Positions 40,688 through 49,020 of a stretch of DNA of 64,000 nt are shown here, piece by piece. The stretch is from the NCBI GenBank assembly GCA_963718635.1, contig OY970367.1:3906001-3970000 (forward strand). The letters run 5' to 3'. Each line of letters begins with the position of its first letter. The first letter of the stretch is position 1. The translations under genes and the position numbers were made by a program. Origin of the DNA: JAIOQJ01 sp963718635 (GTDB lineage Bacteria; Planctomycetota; Planctomycetia; Gemmatales; Gemmataceae). The notes under the pieces were generated by a model. It did not search any database, was not told the origin of the DNA, and was given only the letters and a program-made list of their open reading frames with translations.

Positions 40688-41878
40688 ATGTTCAGGAAGC
40701 CTATAACAAGCAAAGTTTTCTGGTGCCTGACAGCCTTCTTGGCTCTCATGCCCACTGCCTGGGCCGCGGAACCCAATAGCCCGGCCGATATGCTCGAACC
40801 GCCTATGCGCATCAAGACCGCCGTCGCGGAGAGCCCGGCCAAAGAAGATGGCGCCTTTAACCAAATTCTGCAAGCTGGCTGCACGAGTTGCGGCGGCGGC
40901 CTGCTCGGGGCGCCAGGCTATACCGGCGCTAGCAGTTGCAGCGGCGACGATTGCGAAGGGGGATGCTTCCCCGGCCGTAAGAATTGTGTGGCTTGCAACG
41001 GCCAGAATTGCGTATCGCGTGCGTTCTGCGCTTTCTACGATTGCATCTGTTGCCCCGACCCGTGCTATGAGCCCCGCTGGATAGCCGGCGCTAACGCCGC
41101 CTTCTTCGTCGATAGCGCCCGGCCTGTCACTCAGATGCGCCTCCGCTGGGATTCCGGACACAACCTCACCCAACCCGATCGCGCTGAATTTTTCTGGGCA
41201 GCCGCCGGCGGCAAGGGCCCGGCGCGTGCCGAAACAAGCCTGCGCTATAATAGCCTCTCCATGTACAACGAAGCCGCGACCGAACGGTTCTCCGTCTTCA
41301 CTGAAATCCCTTACCTCTCGATCGATCCTGTAATCAATCCGGGCGCCGGCGGCTTCGGTGATCTGAAGATCGGCACCAAGTCGCTTCTGCTCGATTGTGA
41401 ACTGATGCAGGCTACGCTCCAGTTCACGACCTCCGTGCCGACGGGCAACTTCCGCAAGGGCCTCGGCACCGGGCACGTCTCCTTAGCGCCCGCCTTGCTT
41501 ACCGCGATCAAGCTCTGCACGGACACTTACTTGCAGACTCAGTTGATCGAATGGATCCCGATCGGCGGCACGCCTGGCGTGCAAGGGAGCGTTCTCCAAT
41601 ACGGCGCCAGCTTGAATCACGTTCTCTGCCGCCCGGTCGCTGATACGCAGTTGATCGGCACCATCGAAGGCAATGGCTATTCGTTCCAAAGCGGCTCGTT
41701 CACCGATCCGGTGCTCGGCCGTGTGAGCGGCAACGGCACCACTTACTTCAGCGTCGGGCCTGGCCTGCGCTTTGTCATCTGCGACAAAATCGACATCGGC
41801 GTCGGCGCCGCCTTTAGCATCACGAATGAACACTTTGCCGAGCAGCTCTATCGCACCGAATTCCGCTGGCGCTTCTGA
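40688..41878 (+). CDS. Outer-membrane beta-barrel protein with a cysteine-rich N-terminal region
   Basis: A 396-residue protein with a signal peptide (VFWCLTAFLALMPTAWA). Residues 65-127 hold 13 cysteines, many as CxxC or CxC, ending CICCPDPC. From about residue 130 on, short alternating hydrophobic strands follow, as in outer-membrane barrels of the phenol-degradation MetA/transport type (RFSVFTEIPYLSIDP, LQFTTSVPTGNFRKG, YFSVGPGLRFVI). The last residue is phenylalanine (EFRWRF), the usual BAM recognition signal. The cysteine region suggests a metal-binding or disulfide-stabilised cap; that is inferred. A hairpin follows the stop. Confidence 0.75.
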   Translation: MFRKPITSKVFWCLTAFLALMPTAWAAEPNSPADMLEPPMRIKTAVAESPAKEDGAFNQILQAGCTSCGGGLLGAPGYTGASSCSGDDCEGGCFPGRKNCVACNGQNCVSRAFCAFYDCICCPDPCYEPRWIAGANAAFFVDSARPVTQMRLRWDSGHNLTQPDRAEFFWAAAGGKGPARAETSLRYNSLSMYNEAATERFSVFTEIPYLSIDPVINPGAGGFGDLKIGTKSLLLDCELMQATLQFTTSVPTGNFRKGLGTGHVSLAPALLTAIKLCTDTYLQTQLIEWIPIGGTPGVQGSVLQYGASLNHVLCRPVADTQLIGTIEGNGYSFQSGSFTDPVLGRVSGNGTTYFSVGPGLRFVICDKIDIGVGAAFSITNEHFAEQLYRTEFRWRF

Positions 41879-41889
41879 GAAATGAGATT

Positions 41890-41915
41890 TAGCTCCGGCT
41901 TTCTAGCCGGAGCTA
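41890..41915. terminator. Hairpin downstream of the barrel gene
   Basis: A perfect 10-base stem TAGCTCCGGC/GCCGGAGCTA with loop TTTCTA, 12 bases after the stop of the barrel gene and before the end of the convergent gene at 41980. Likely a bidirectional transcription stop; same core as 31890-31913. Confidence 0.6.
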
Positions 41916-41979
41916 CTGTTCTAACGATGTGGTTCAACAAGTCGACTCGAAGTGGCGGGCGCAGCAGTTCTCGCGACGT

Positions 41980-42412
41980 TTACTTTTCCCGTTTCAATAC
42001 GAACGACAAATTCTTATCGCCGCTCTTTGTTCCAAATGCCGTCGGTCGCTTTTCGCCCGGCATCGCATAAGTTAATTTCAACTCGTCGCCCGACACATCG
42101 ATGATGCCTTCTGCCGTCAGGTCCTTGGCCGGGCCCTGTTCGCCCTTCATCGTGATGGCGACCGGCGATTCTTTGGTGTTGAGCGTGAACTTCATCACGT
42201 GCGTCTCTTCGCTCTTGATCGTAATGGTGTCTTTGGTGAACGTCACGACTCCCTCGACGCACCTTGCCCTCGATCTTTTCGCCGTACTTCTCACCGGTGA
42301 CGATCTTCCACTTTCCTTCGAGCTTGGCCGGCTCGAAACTGGCTTTCTTTTCCTCAGCGGCGACCGAGGCGAATGTCAGTGCAAAGGCGAACAAGGCAAC
42401 AATCCGTTTCAT
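41980..42412 (-). CDS. Small secreted TIGR03067-type protein (one frame break)
   Basis: About 143 residues with a signal peptide (FAFALTFASVAAEE). The mature part begins LEGKWKIVTGEKYGEKIEG and, after the frame break near 42260, continues VVTFTKDTITIKSEE and LTYAMPGEKRPTAFG, the pattern of the lipocalin-like TIGR03067 domain that is abundant in planctomycetes. The function of that domain is unknown. The start at 42412 opens the signal peptide. Confidence 0.75.
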
Positions 42413-42538
42413 CGAACTCAACTCCTTTTGATTAGACTCGAACCAAAGCAGAATCAGATACTCGCTTTGGGCATCGCATTCGTTATATGAAAGGGACTAC
42501 GCGATTTCGTGAAGGCACAAATAGGCATCTTTTGGCCG

Positions 42539-43645
42539 TTACGCGCTGGCCGCCTCAACGCCTTTTTCGCTTTCTTCATGATTGGCGGCGCCGTGCTCGC
42601 CTTGTTCGTCAGCGGTAAATTCTTCCAGTTTTTTGTGAAGCGTATTACGGTTGATTCCCAACCGCTCGGCGGCCTTGACTTGAACGCCATCGCAGAGCTT
42701 GATGACATGTTCGATGAGCGCTCGCTCCAGCCCGCCTACCAGATGCTTGTAAAGCTTCTTTCCGGCAGACGTAGGCGACTGCACGCCGACTTTTACCAAT
42801 TGCTGAATCAGACCCGGGACATCTTCAGTTCGTGGCCGTGAACTGCGCAGCGTGAACTTAGGCCTGCCAAACCCACGCAACAGTTCGGGCGAAACAACCT
42901 TCCCGTTAGACAACACCACAAGTCGCTCGACGGTATTCTCAAGTTCGCGAACGTTGCCGGGCCAATCATGGCCCAGCAGAGCATCCTTTAATTCCGAAGT
43001 CAGCTCGGGGACGTCGCGGCGATTCACTTCGCTGTAGCGTTTCAGAAAAAATTGAGCGAGCATTCCAATGTCGGAACGTCGATCGCGCAACGCCGGCAAC
43101 GGAATCGGCACGACGTTCAGTCGATAGTAGAGGTCATCGCGAAAACGACCGGCTTCGATTTCGTCTTCCAACGACTGGTTTGTCGCTGCCACCACGCGGA
43201 CATCGACGCGGATTGTGCGACTTTCACCGACCCGTTCGAATTCGCGTTCCTGCAGCACGCGCAGCAGTTTTACCTGCAACTTCGGCGACATGCTCGAGAT
43301 TTCGTCGAGAAAGATCGTGCCCCCATGTGCCGCCTCAAAGCGACCAGTCTTATTATCGACAGCGCCGGTAAATGCCCCTTTGACGTGACCGAACAGCTCG
43401 GATTCGAGCAAGTTTTCGTGCAATGCCCCGCAGTTCACTCGGATGTATGGCCCATCAGAACGACGGCTTAATTTGTGAATCGCCTTGGCGATGACTTCCT
43501 TACCGGTGCCCGTTTCTCCGATGATGAGAACGCTGGCATTCGTGGGCGCAGCAAGTTTGGTAAGCCGATAGACCTCCTGCATGGCTGGGCTGCTGCCGAC
43601 GATTTCGGGAAGGGGCGGCACTTCACCCGCATCATTCTTGGCCAT
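42539..43645 (-). CDS. Sigma-54 activator without receiver domain, Fis-type HTH
   Basis: A 368-residue enhancer-binding protein. It lacks an N-terminal receiver or sensor and begins almost directly with the AAA+ domain: Walker A GETGTGKE at residues 43-50, the sigma-54 loop GAFTGA at 90-95 and Walker B TIFLDEI. The C-terminus has a Fis-type helix-turn-helix (VQVKAAERLGINRNTLHKK). Without a sensor it may be controlled by level, by a partner protein or be constitutively active. The start at 43645 (MAKND) is preferred; an in-frame ATG lies at 43669. A TATAAT-like box on the minus strand lies at 43692-43687. Confidence 0.92.
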   Translation of the reverse strand: MAKNDAGEVPPLPEIVGSSPAMQEVYRLTKLAAPTNASVLIIGETGTGKEVIAKAIHKLSRRSDGPYIRVNCGALHENLLESELFGHVKGAFTGAVDNKTGRFEAAHGGTIFLDEISSMSPKLQVKLLRVLQEREFERVGESRTIRVDVRVVAATNQSLEDEIEAGRFRDDLYYRLNVVPIPLPALRDRRSDIGMLAQFFLKRYSEVNRRDVPELTSELKDALLGHDWPGNVRELENTVERLVVLSNGKVVSPELLRGFGRPKFTLRSSRPRTEDVPGLIQQLVKVGVQSPTSAGKKLYKHLVGGLERALIEHVIKLCDGVQVKAAERLGINRNTLHKKLEEFTADEQGEHGAANHEESEKGVEAASA

Positions 43646-44181
43646 TAGGCCACCATCACAATCATGCATTCGGGAGAGGTAAACTGATTATAGGGAAGTC
43701 TTGCCCATAAGTTCCACAGCAATTGCTAATTCATCAGGCAATTTTATTTAAATTCAACATCAAAGAGCTGAATTCGGAAAGCGACTGGCCTAGATTGCAA
43801 TGTCGCTTGGATGTAAAATGCCTCAATTCGCGCAAATGCTGAACACGTGCGTTCAAGTCGTCGGGTTGTGCTGTCCTTTCGTTTGGCGGAGCGAGGCAGA
43901 ATTCATTAGGCTTGATGTGATGGGTTCGCTTGTCTTTTGGTGCTTTCCGACGGGGCGTTTCGGTAATGCTTCTAGTGGAACGTGTGCATTCCGAAATTAT
44001 TTCCATTTTTATGCACCTTGCTATTGACACGAGCAATACGTTCTGGCTAATATTCGCCCGCTTACTTGATTTGACATCGGGGCTAGGGCGAAGGCCCACC
44101 CGTTGAGCCAAGGACGGTCGAGAATGTTTTCTCCGTCGCCGATCCAGGGAAGGGACACCTCTCCGCTAGTTTGTGTCTCTT
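43646..44181. other. Gene-free divergent region
   Basis: Lies between the sigma-54 activator and ispE. No convincing gene; the minus-strand open frame at 43734-44111 has unlikely amino acid use. A candidate promoter for ispE is listed at 44024-44053. Confidence 0.5.
44024..44053 (+). promoter_or_regulatory. Candidate sigma-70 promoter for ispE-spoVG
   Basis: TTGACA at 44024-44029, an 18-base spacer, and TAATAT at 44048-44053. The -35 box is perfect, the -10 box matches 4 of 6. It lies about 130 bases before the ispE start and points toward it. Confidence 0.45.
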
Positions 44182-45131
44182 ATGCTGATTCGGCAAATTG
44201 GTCTCCCGCCCAAGACCTCAGACGAAAAAGTTCTCCGCATTCCCTCTTCCTCAGCGGTGCAAGTTCTAGCGCCGGCGAAAATCAACCTGCATTTAGAGGT
44301 GCTCGGCCGTCGCGCCGACGGCTACCACGCGCTCGAAACGTTGATGGTGGCAATCGAGCTGTTCGATGAGATTACCATCAGCGCGTGTCCGAACGACATC
44401 GAACTGACATGTGATGCGCCCGGTCTTACAGTAGGCCCGGATAACCTGGTGTTGAAAGCCGCCCGGCTTTTGCAAGCGCGGAGTGGTTGTTCAGACGGAG
44501 CTTGGATTGAACTGGTGAAGCGGATCCCTTGGGCGGCCGGCTTGGGCGGCGGTTCCAGCGATGCGGCGGCGACGTTAGCCGGCCTGAATGAATGGTGGCA
44601 GCTTGGCTTGGCCAGAGAAGATTTAGTCGCCCTCGGCGCCGAGCTCGGCTCCGATGTGCCGTTCTTCTTTCATACGCCGGCCGCGTTTTGTACAGGTCGC
44701 GGCGAAGTTGTAACACCCGTGCCCGTGGGCTGCAGATTGGATTTGTTGCTCGTTAAACCTCCGATGGGGTTGAGCACAGCGGAAGTCTATCGCGAATGCG
44801 GCGTCGGCCTGAATTTGCCCTCGGAATATCGTTCGCCGGCAGAAGCCCTTGCGGCGCTCGCGTCCGGCGATGTGGAAAAATTGGGCCATTGCCTGCACAA
44901 TCGATTGCAGGCGCGGCCTTGCGTATTTGCCCGGCGATCGCGGAAGCGTATCGCCGGTTGCAAGTCTTAGGAGCGACAGGCTGCCTGTTAAGCGGGTCAG
45001 GTTCCTGCCTGTTTGCCTTATGTCGCGATCAAGAGGAAGCCAGGCGTCTAGGCCATGAGCTTACCGCAGGGATTCCGCCCGAAAATGAACTCGCAGGGAT
45101 CCGCGTGTTCACCGTCCGAAGTTGCCGGTAA
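44182..45131 (+). CDS. ispE: 4-diphosphocytidyl-2-C-methyl-D-erythritol kinase (one frame break)
   Basis: About 316 residues. IspE phosphorylates CDP-methylerythritol in the MEP isoprenoid pathway, which supplies the squalene used by the hopanoid genes in this window. GHMP kinase motifs are VLAPAKINLHLEVLG near the start, PWAAGLGGGSSDAAATLAGL in the middle, and CLLSGSGSCLFAL near the end. The frame breaks near 44912, where restoring one G in a GCG run joins HNRLQ to AALRICPAIAEAY. A GTG at 44173 is an alternative start. It is followed by spoVG, a pairing also known from Firmicutes. Confidence 0.92.
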
Positions 45132-45160
45132 CGGCGCCACAGATCATAAGGAGAGCCACT

Positions 45161-45742
45161 GTGGTCATCACCGAAGTTCGCATCAAGTTAGTGGAAGAAA
45201 ACAACGAGCGTCTGATGGCATTCTGCTCGATCACGCTCGATAACGCTTTCGTTATCCGCGACCTCAAAATCATCGAAGGAACCAAAGGTTCTTTCGTCGC
45301 CATGCCAAGCCGTAAGCTAACCGATCGTTGCTCGCACTGCGGCAGCAAGAACCACCTGCGGGCACGGTTCTGCAATAACTGCGGTCACAAGCTCGACGAC
45401 AGCCGGGCCGCCCGGGATGTCGACGGCCGTGCCAAATTGCATGCCGACATCGCACACCCGATCAACAGCATGTGCCGTGAAATCATGCAGGGCGCGATCA
45501 TCAAGGCGTTTAACGAAGAACGGATCCGGGCGAAGCAGCCAGGCTACGTTTGCACCTACGATGACTACGACGGCGGCGATTACGACACGACCGATAACAG
45601 CTATGCCGGCGTCATCAACGAGATGGCTAAGGCCGGCGGCCGCGCCCATGCAGGCCACGCCGCCCCGCGCGGACCGCACGGCGGTGTCGAACACCCCGTC
45701 GCCGTTCGCGAAGAAACCGGCTTCGGCGCCGGCGTACTGTAG
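45161..45742 (+). CDS. spoVG: SpoVG-family protein with an inserted zinc ribbon
   Basis: A 193-residue protein. Residues 1-52 match SpoVG (ITEVRIKLVEENNERLMAF, CSITLDNAFVIRDLKIIEG, FVAMPSRK). The fold then resumes with ADIAHPINSMCREIMQ near residue 96. Between these lies about 40 residues with a CxxC...CxxC zinc ribbon (C57, C60, C71, C74) that ordinary SpoVG lacks. The tail is acidic and then glycine/histidine-rich. SpoVG is a small RNA- or DNA-binding regulator. The GTG at 45161 is chosen because AAGGAG lies 7 bases before it. Follows ispE closely and probably shares its transcript. Confidence 0.9.
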   Translation: MVITEVRIKLVEENNERLMAFCSITLDNAFVIRDLKIIEGTKGSFVAMPSRKLTDRCSHCGSKNHLRARFCNNCGHKLDDSRAARDVDGRAKLHADIAHPINSMCREIMQGAIIKAFNEERIRAKQPGYVCTYDDYDGGDYDTTDNSYAGVINEMAKAGGRAHAGHAAPRGPHGGVEHPVAVREETGFGAGVL

Positions 45743-45775
45743 TCAATCGGTCGGAAAAGTTTCTAGGTTTTCCGG

Positions 45776-45833
45776 ACGAGCCTGAAGCGCCGGCGAAGAG
45801 TTTTCACATTCTTCGCTAGCGCTTCAGGCTCGT
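45776..45833. repeat. 24-bp hairpin repeat overlapping the end of the OFA transporter gene
   Basis: Arms 45776-45799 and 45810-45833 (ACGAGCCTGAAGCG, then GCGAAGA, with two central mismatches) and a 10-base loop. It lies between the convergent spoVG and transporter genes. Its right arm encodes the last residues and the stop codon (45824-45826) of the transporter, so the repeat arrived inside, or now forms, the gene end. GAGCCTGAA is also the first part of the composite elements. Confidence 0.7.
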
Positions 45834-47197
45834 GTAGTTTCCCTCCCGGTTACGGAACGCACCAACAAATTGCAGACAAACCCGATGGCAAGCAGCGCTG
45901 CCATCAGGTACATCGTGACGCTGTACACCTCCGCACGGGCCACGTTCTGGCTTAGCTGATATTCGCGCAGATAATTGACGGCAGCAGGTCCCGCTATGCC
46001 CGCGGCCGACCAGGCCGTGAGCAATCGGCCGTGGATCGCTCCCACTTGAAGCGTGCCGAATTGATCGCGGAGATAGGCCGGTATGGTAGCGAAGCCGCCG
46101 CCATACATGCTCAAAATGAAACCATAGCCAAGAACAAAAAGAACCAAGTTTCCCGCTCGGCCTGTCTGCGGAATCAAAGCATAGAGGGTAGCGCCGACCA
46201 GAAAGAAAATGGCATAGGTTGCCTGGCGGCCGATCTTGTCCGAAAGTGATGACCAGCCGAAGCGCCCGGCCATATTGAACAGACTCAACAATCCCACGAA
46301 ACCGCCGGCTGCCTCGGCGCTCACCCGGTCCGGAAACATCTCCTGAATCATCGGCGATGCCTGCTCGATCACGCCGATGCCCGCAGTGACGTTCAAGAAA
46401 AGAATCGCCCACAAGAGCCAGAATGGCCGCGTTTTGATGGCCTCGGCCGCCGTCGTGCCAATGGCATCGGGCTTGCGAAGATTGCCAGACCATCCCTCGG
46501 GCTTCCAGCCTGATGGCGGCACCCTTATCGTGAAGGCGCCAAACGTCATGAAAATGAAATAGATGACTCCGAGGGCTACGAACGTTTCCGCCACTCCGTT
46601 GCCTGTGGGCGAGGCAAACAAACGCATGAGCAAATTGGATAGAGGCGAACCGATCATGGCGCCGCCGCCGAAGCCCATGATGGCCATGCCCGTCGCCATC
46701 CCCGGCCGGTCGGGAAACCATTTGATGAGCGTCGATACAGGAGAAATATATCCTAAGCCAAGGCCTACTCCGCCGACGACTCCATAGCCGAGATAGACGA
46801 TCCACAGCTGGTGTGTGACCACGCCGATCGATGCCACTATAAAGCCGCCGCCGAAACAAAGCGCTGCAGCAAACATTGCCTTGCGCGGCCCGGCCCGTTC
46901 CAACCAAGCGCCGAAGAGCGCAGCCGAAAAGCCCAAAACTACGATTGCGATGCTGAAAACCCAGCCGATTTCTGCCAGGCTCCAGTCGCCCGGTCCGGAC
47001 TGATTGCCGCCCAACAAACGCGATAGCGGCAGCTTGAACACGCTGAAAGCGTAGACTTCACCGATGGCAAGATGGATCGCCAGAGCGGCGGGCGGCACGA
47101 GCCAGCGATTGTAGCCGGGCTCGGCCACGGTCCGCTCCCGGCTGAGAAAATTCGGCTTCAGGACGCTCGCCGCTTCGTCAGGAACTGTTCGAGACAT
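45824..47197 (-). CDS. MFS transporter, oxalate/formate antiporter (OFA) family
   Basis: A 457-residue inner-membrane transporter with about 12 helices. The OFA-type signatures are the N-terminal GEVYAFSVFKLPLSRL, YGVVGGVGLGLGYISPVST followed by KWFPDRPGMATGMAIMGFG, and the second-half SLFNMAGRFGWSSLSDKIG. OFA proteins usually exchange small organic anions; the substrate here is unknown. The start at 47197 (MSRTVPDEA) is preferred over the ATG at 47278. Its last residues are encoded by a repeat. The start lies 11 bases after the stop of the serine hydrolase gene, so the two are co-transcribed. Confidence 0.9.
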   Translation of the reverse strand: MSRTVPDEAASVLKPNFLSRERTVAEPGYNRWLVPPAALAIHLAIGEVYAFSVFKLPLSRLLGGNQSGPGDWSLAEIGWVFSIAIVVLGFSAALFGAWLERAGPRKAMFAAALCFGGGFIVASIGVVTHQLWIVYLGYGVVGGVGLGLGYISPVSTLIKWFPDRPGMATGMAIMGFGGGAMIGSPLSNLLMRLFASPTGNGVAETFVALGVIYFIFMTFGAFTIRVPPSGWKPEGWSGNLRKPDAIGTTAAEAIKTRPFWLLWAILFLNVTAGIGVIEQASPMIQEMFPDRVSAEAAGGFVGLLSLFNMAGRFGWSSLSDKIGRQATYAIFFLVGATLYALIPQTGRAGNLVLFVLGYGFILSMYGGGFATIPAYLRDQFGTLQVGAIHGRLLTAWSAAGIAGPAAVNYLREYQLSQNVARAEVYSVTMYLMAALLAIGFVCNLLVRSVTGRETTRA

Positions 47198-47207
47198 AGG
47201 GTGGGCC

Positions 47208-48749
47208 TCAAAGGTTAAACAGCAAGTCAGGCAGCATAACCTGCCAAGCGATTTTATAAGATGCTCCATCACCTGCATCGAACGTCATCCCTTCGAAGCG
47301 CATTGACTTGACGCGGCCCTCAACAACTTCAAAGCTAACGGGTTGCCCGGATAGTTTTTCATCGAGTATGCGGAAGGACTCGTCCTGGAAATAGTCTAAT
47401 TGGACATCAAAGGAGCTCCATTGCAAAAACAAATGGTCATCCTTCGAAACGATCTTGGCTGTTCCGTAGGCCGGTTCTTCATAAGTGCCTGCATAAGCGC
47501 TAAGAGGAAGCGTCGGGATTTCGCCTTTTTTTCGGCTCCGTTCGAGCTTGGCGTTTTTGATTTTCAAAGCAAATTGCTCCGCGTCGCTTATCTCTTGATA
47601 ATGGGTGTTCCAATCCTTCGGCGTCGCATCGATCAAGATGTCAACGATTTGGTTGCTAACCGCCTGATTCAGTCGCGTTTTATCGAGGTTGCATAAGACG
47701 GCCAAGGCGAGGTTCCTCTTCGGAAGCAATGTGAGATGGGCGCGGAAACCGTCAATGATTCCCGCATGAGATACCAGTAATTCACCTCGATAATCCTGAA
47801 TCACCCACGCCATACCGTAGCTCATTTGTTGCGTGAACGGGTGTAACTGCTGAGTGTTGGCATCAACGGGTATTACGATCTGCGGCTCGTGCGTGGCATT
47901 GAGATTTTCGGCCGAAACCAGCCGAACGTTGTCGTGCATGCCGCCGTTGAGATGAAGCTGCAGCCAAGGCGTCAGGTCGCGAGCGCTGGCATTGATCGAG
48001 CCGGCCGGGTTCGGCTCGCGCATCTCGTACCAAGGCAGAACCGCGATCTCGTCACCTTTTTGGATATGGGGCGAGGCATGATTGGGGTTTTTTAGCGCCT
48101 CTGTTGTTGTGAGGGTCGTATCTTTCATCCCGAGTGGTTGAAGGATGCGCTGGCTCACGAGTTCCTTCCAAGGCTTGCCGGCCGCGTTCGCCGCCGCTTG
48201 GCCTGCTGCAATAAACATAATGCTCTGGTACTGCATGGCTGAGCGAAAAGGCTTGTTCAAGGGCAGCAGGCCGACGCGTCGGACCATTTCTTTCTGGCTC
48301 CAGGGCGCGCGATACCAAAGTAAATCGTGCCCGGCGACGCCGGTGCGGTGCGAGACCAGATCGCGCAGCCGTACATCCCCATCCGCCAGCGGATCGGAGA
48401 GGTGGAACGTTTTCAAATGTTTGCGGACGGGGTCGTCCCAGGCCAATTTCTTCTCGTCCGCCAATATGGCCATCAGAGTAGTTGTGAATGCTTTGCTGCA
48501 TGAAGCGAGAGGAAAGATCGTATCGGCAGTCACTGCATCCGCTTTGCCTTTTTCGCGAACTCCGCGACCGGCAAGATAAAGAACCTTGTCGCCGCTCACG
48601 ATCACAACGGAAGCGCCAGGCGCTTGCCATGCTGCCAACGCGGCGTCGATCGCCGCATCGACTTTTTTCTCATCGAGTTCTACGGCAGGAAGATCCGCGT
48701 TCAGCAGCATCAAGCAACAAAGCGAGAGATGGAGGCGGAAGTCGAGCAT
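47208..48749 (-). CDS. Serine hydrolase, class C beta-lactamase fold, with C-terminal lipocalin-like domain
   Basis: A 513-residue protein of the beta-lactamase/penicillin-binding fold. An N-terminal hydrophobic segment suggests export. Catalytic motif S83-x-x-K86 is in ASCSKAF; the second motif, normally YxN, reads Y174-Q-S176; the third is HAG in VSHAGIIDGF. The last 130 residues form a DUF3471-like beta domain (YAGTYEEPAYGTAKI). Such proteins are usually esterases or D-amino-acid peptidases rather than resistance enzymes; the serine in place of asparagine in motif two supports a non-lactamase role. Co-directional with the OFA transporter. Confidence 0.87.
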   Translation of the reverse strand: MLDFRLHLSLCCLMLLNADLPAVELDEKKVDAAIDAALAAWQAPGASVVIVSGDKVLYLAGRGVREKGKADAVTADTIFPLASCSKAFTTTLMAILADEKKLAWDDPVRKHLKTFHLSDPLADGDVRLRDLVSHRTGVAGHDLLWYRAPWSQKEMVRRVGLLPLNKPFRSAMQYQSIMFIAAGQAAANAAGKPWKELVSQRILQPLGMKDTTLTTTEALKNPNHASPHIQKGDEIAVLPWYEMREPNPAGSINASARDLTPWLQLHLNGGMHDNVRLVSAENLNATHEPQIVIPVDANTQQLHPFTQQMSYGMAWVIQDYRGELLVSHAGIIDGFRAHLTLLPKRNLALAVLCNLDKTRLNQAVSNQIVDILIDATPKDWNTHYQEISDAEQFALKIKNAKLERSRKKGEIPTLPLSAYAGTYEEPAYGTAKIVSKDDHLFLQWSSFDVQLDYFQDESFRILDEKLSGQPVSFEVVEGRVKSMRFEGMTFDAGDGASYKIAWQVMLPDLLFNL

Positions 48750-49020
48750 AGGTTTTCTTCAGTTTAGCAAGTGAGGTTTTATCACGCTCAACGTCACTAA
48801 GTTTTGAATTTGGGCGCTGCGCAAATCGCAGTCAGCACCTCACACTATTGCACCTGGGCTGTGCCGTATGATGCGTGCTTGCAGTCGACAACCGTATTCA
48901 AGTTCGGAGAGTTCTCGTATTATCCGTGTTTTATCAGTGTTTCATCCGTGGCTAACGATTTCCAATTCGTTTTAGATAGCTGATCCGAATCCCACGCGGC
49001 AGATGTGACGCAATGCTTCG

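Noticed and set aside
43734..44111. 125-residue open frame on the minus strand upstream of ispE
   Set aside because: It has no ribosome-binding site, unlike amino acid composition for this genome, and covers the likely ispE promoter.
47208..48749. A true beta-lactamase resistance gene
   Set aside because: The second catalytic motif reads Y-Q-S rather than Y-x-N, and the protein has an extra C-terminal domain typical of esterase or peptidase relatives.
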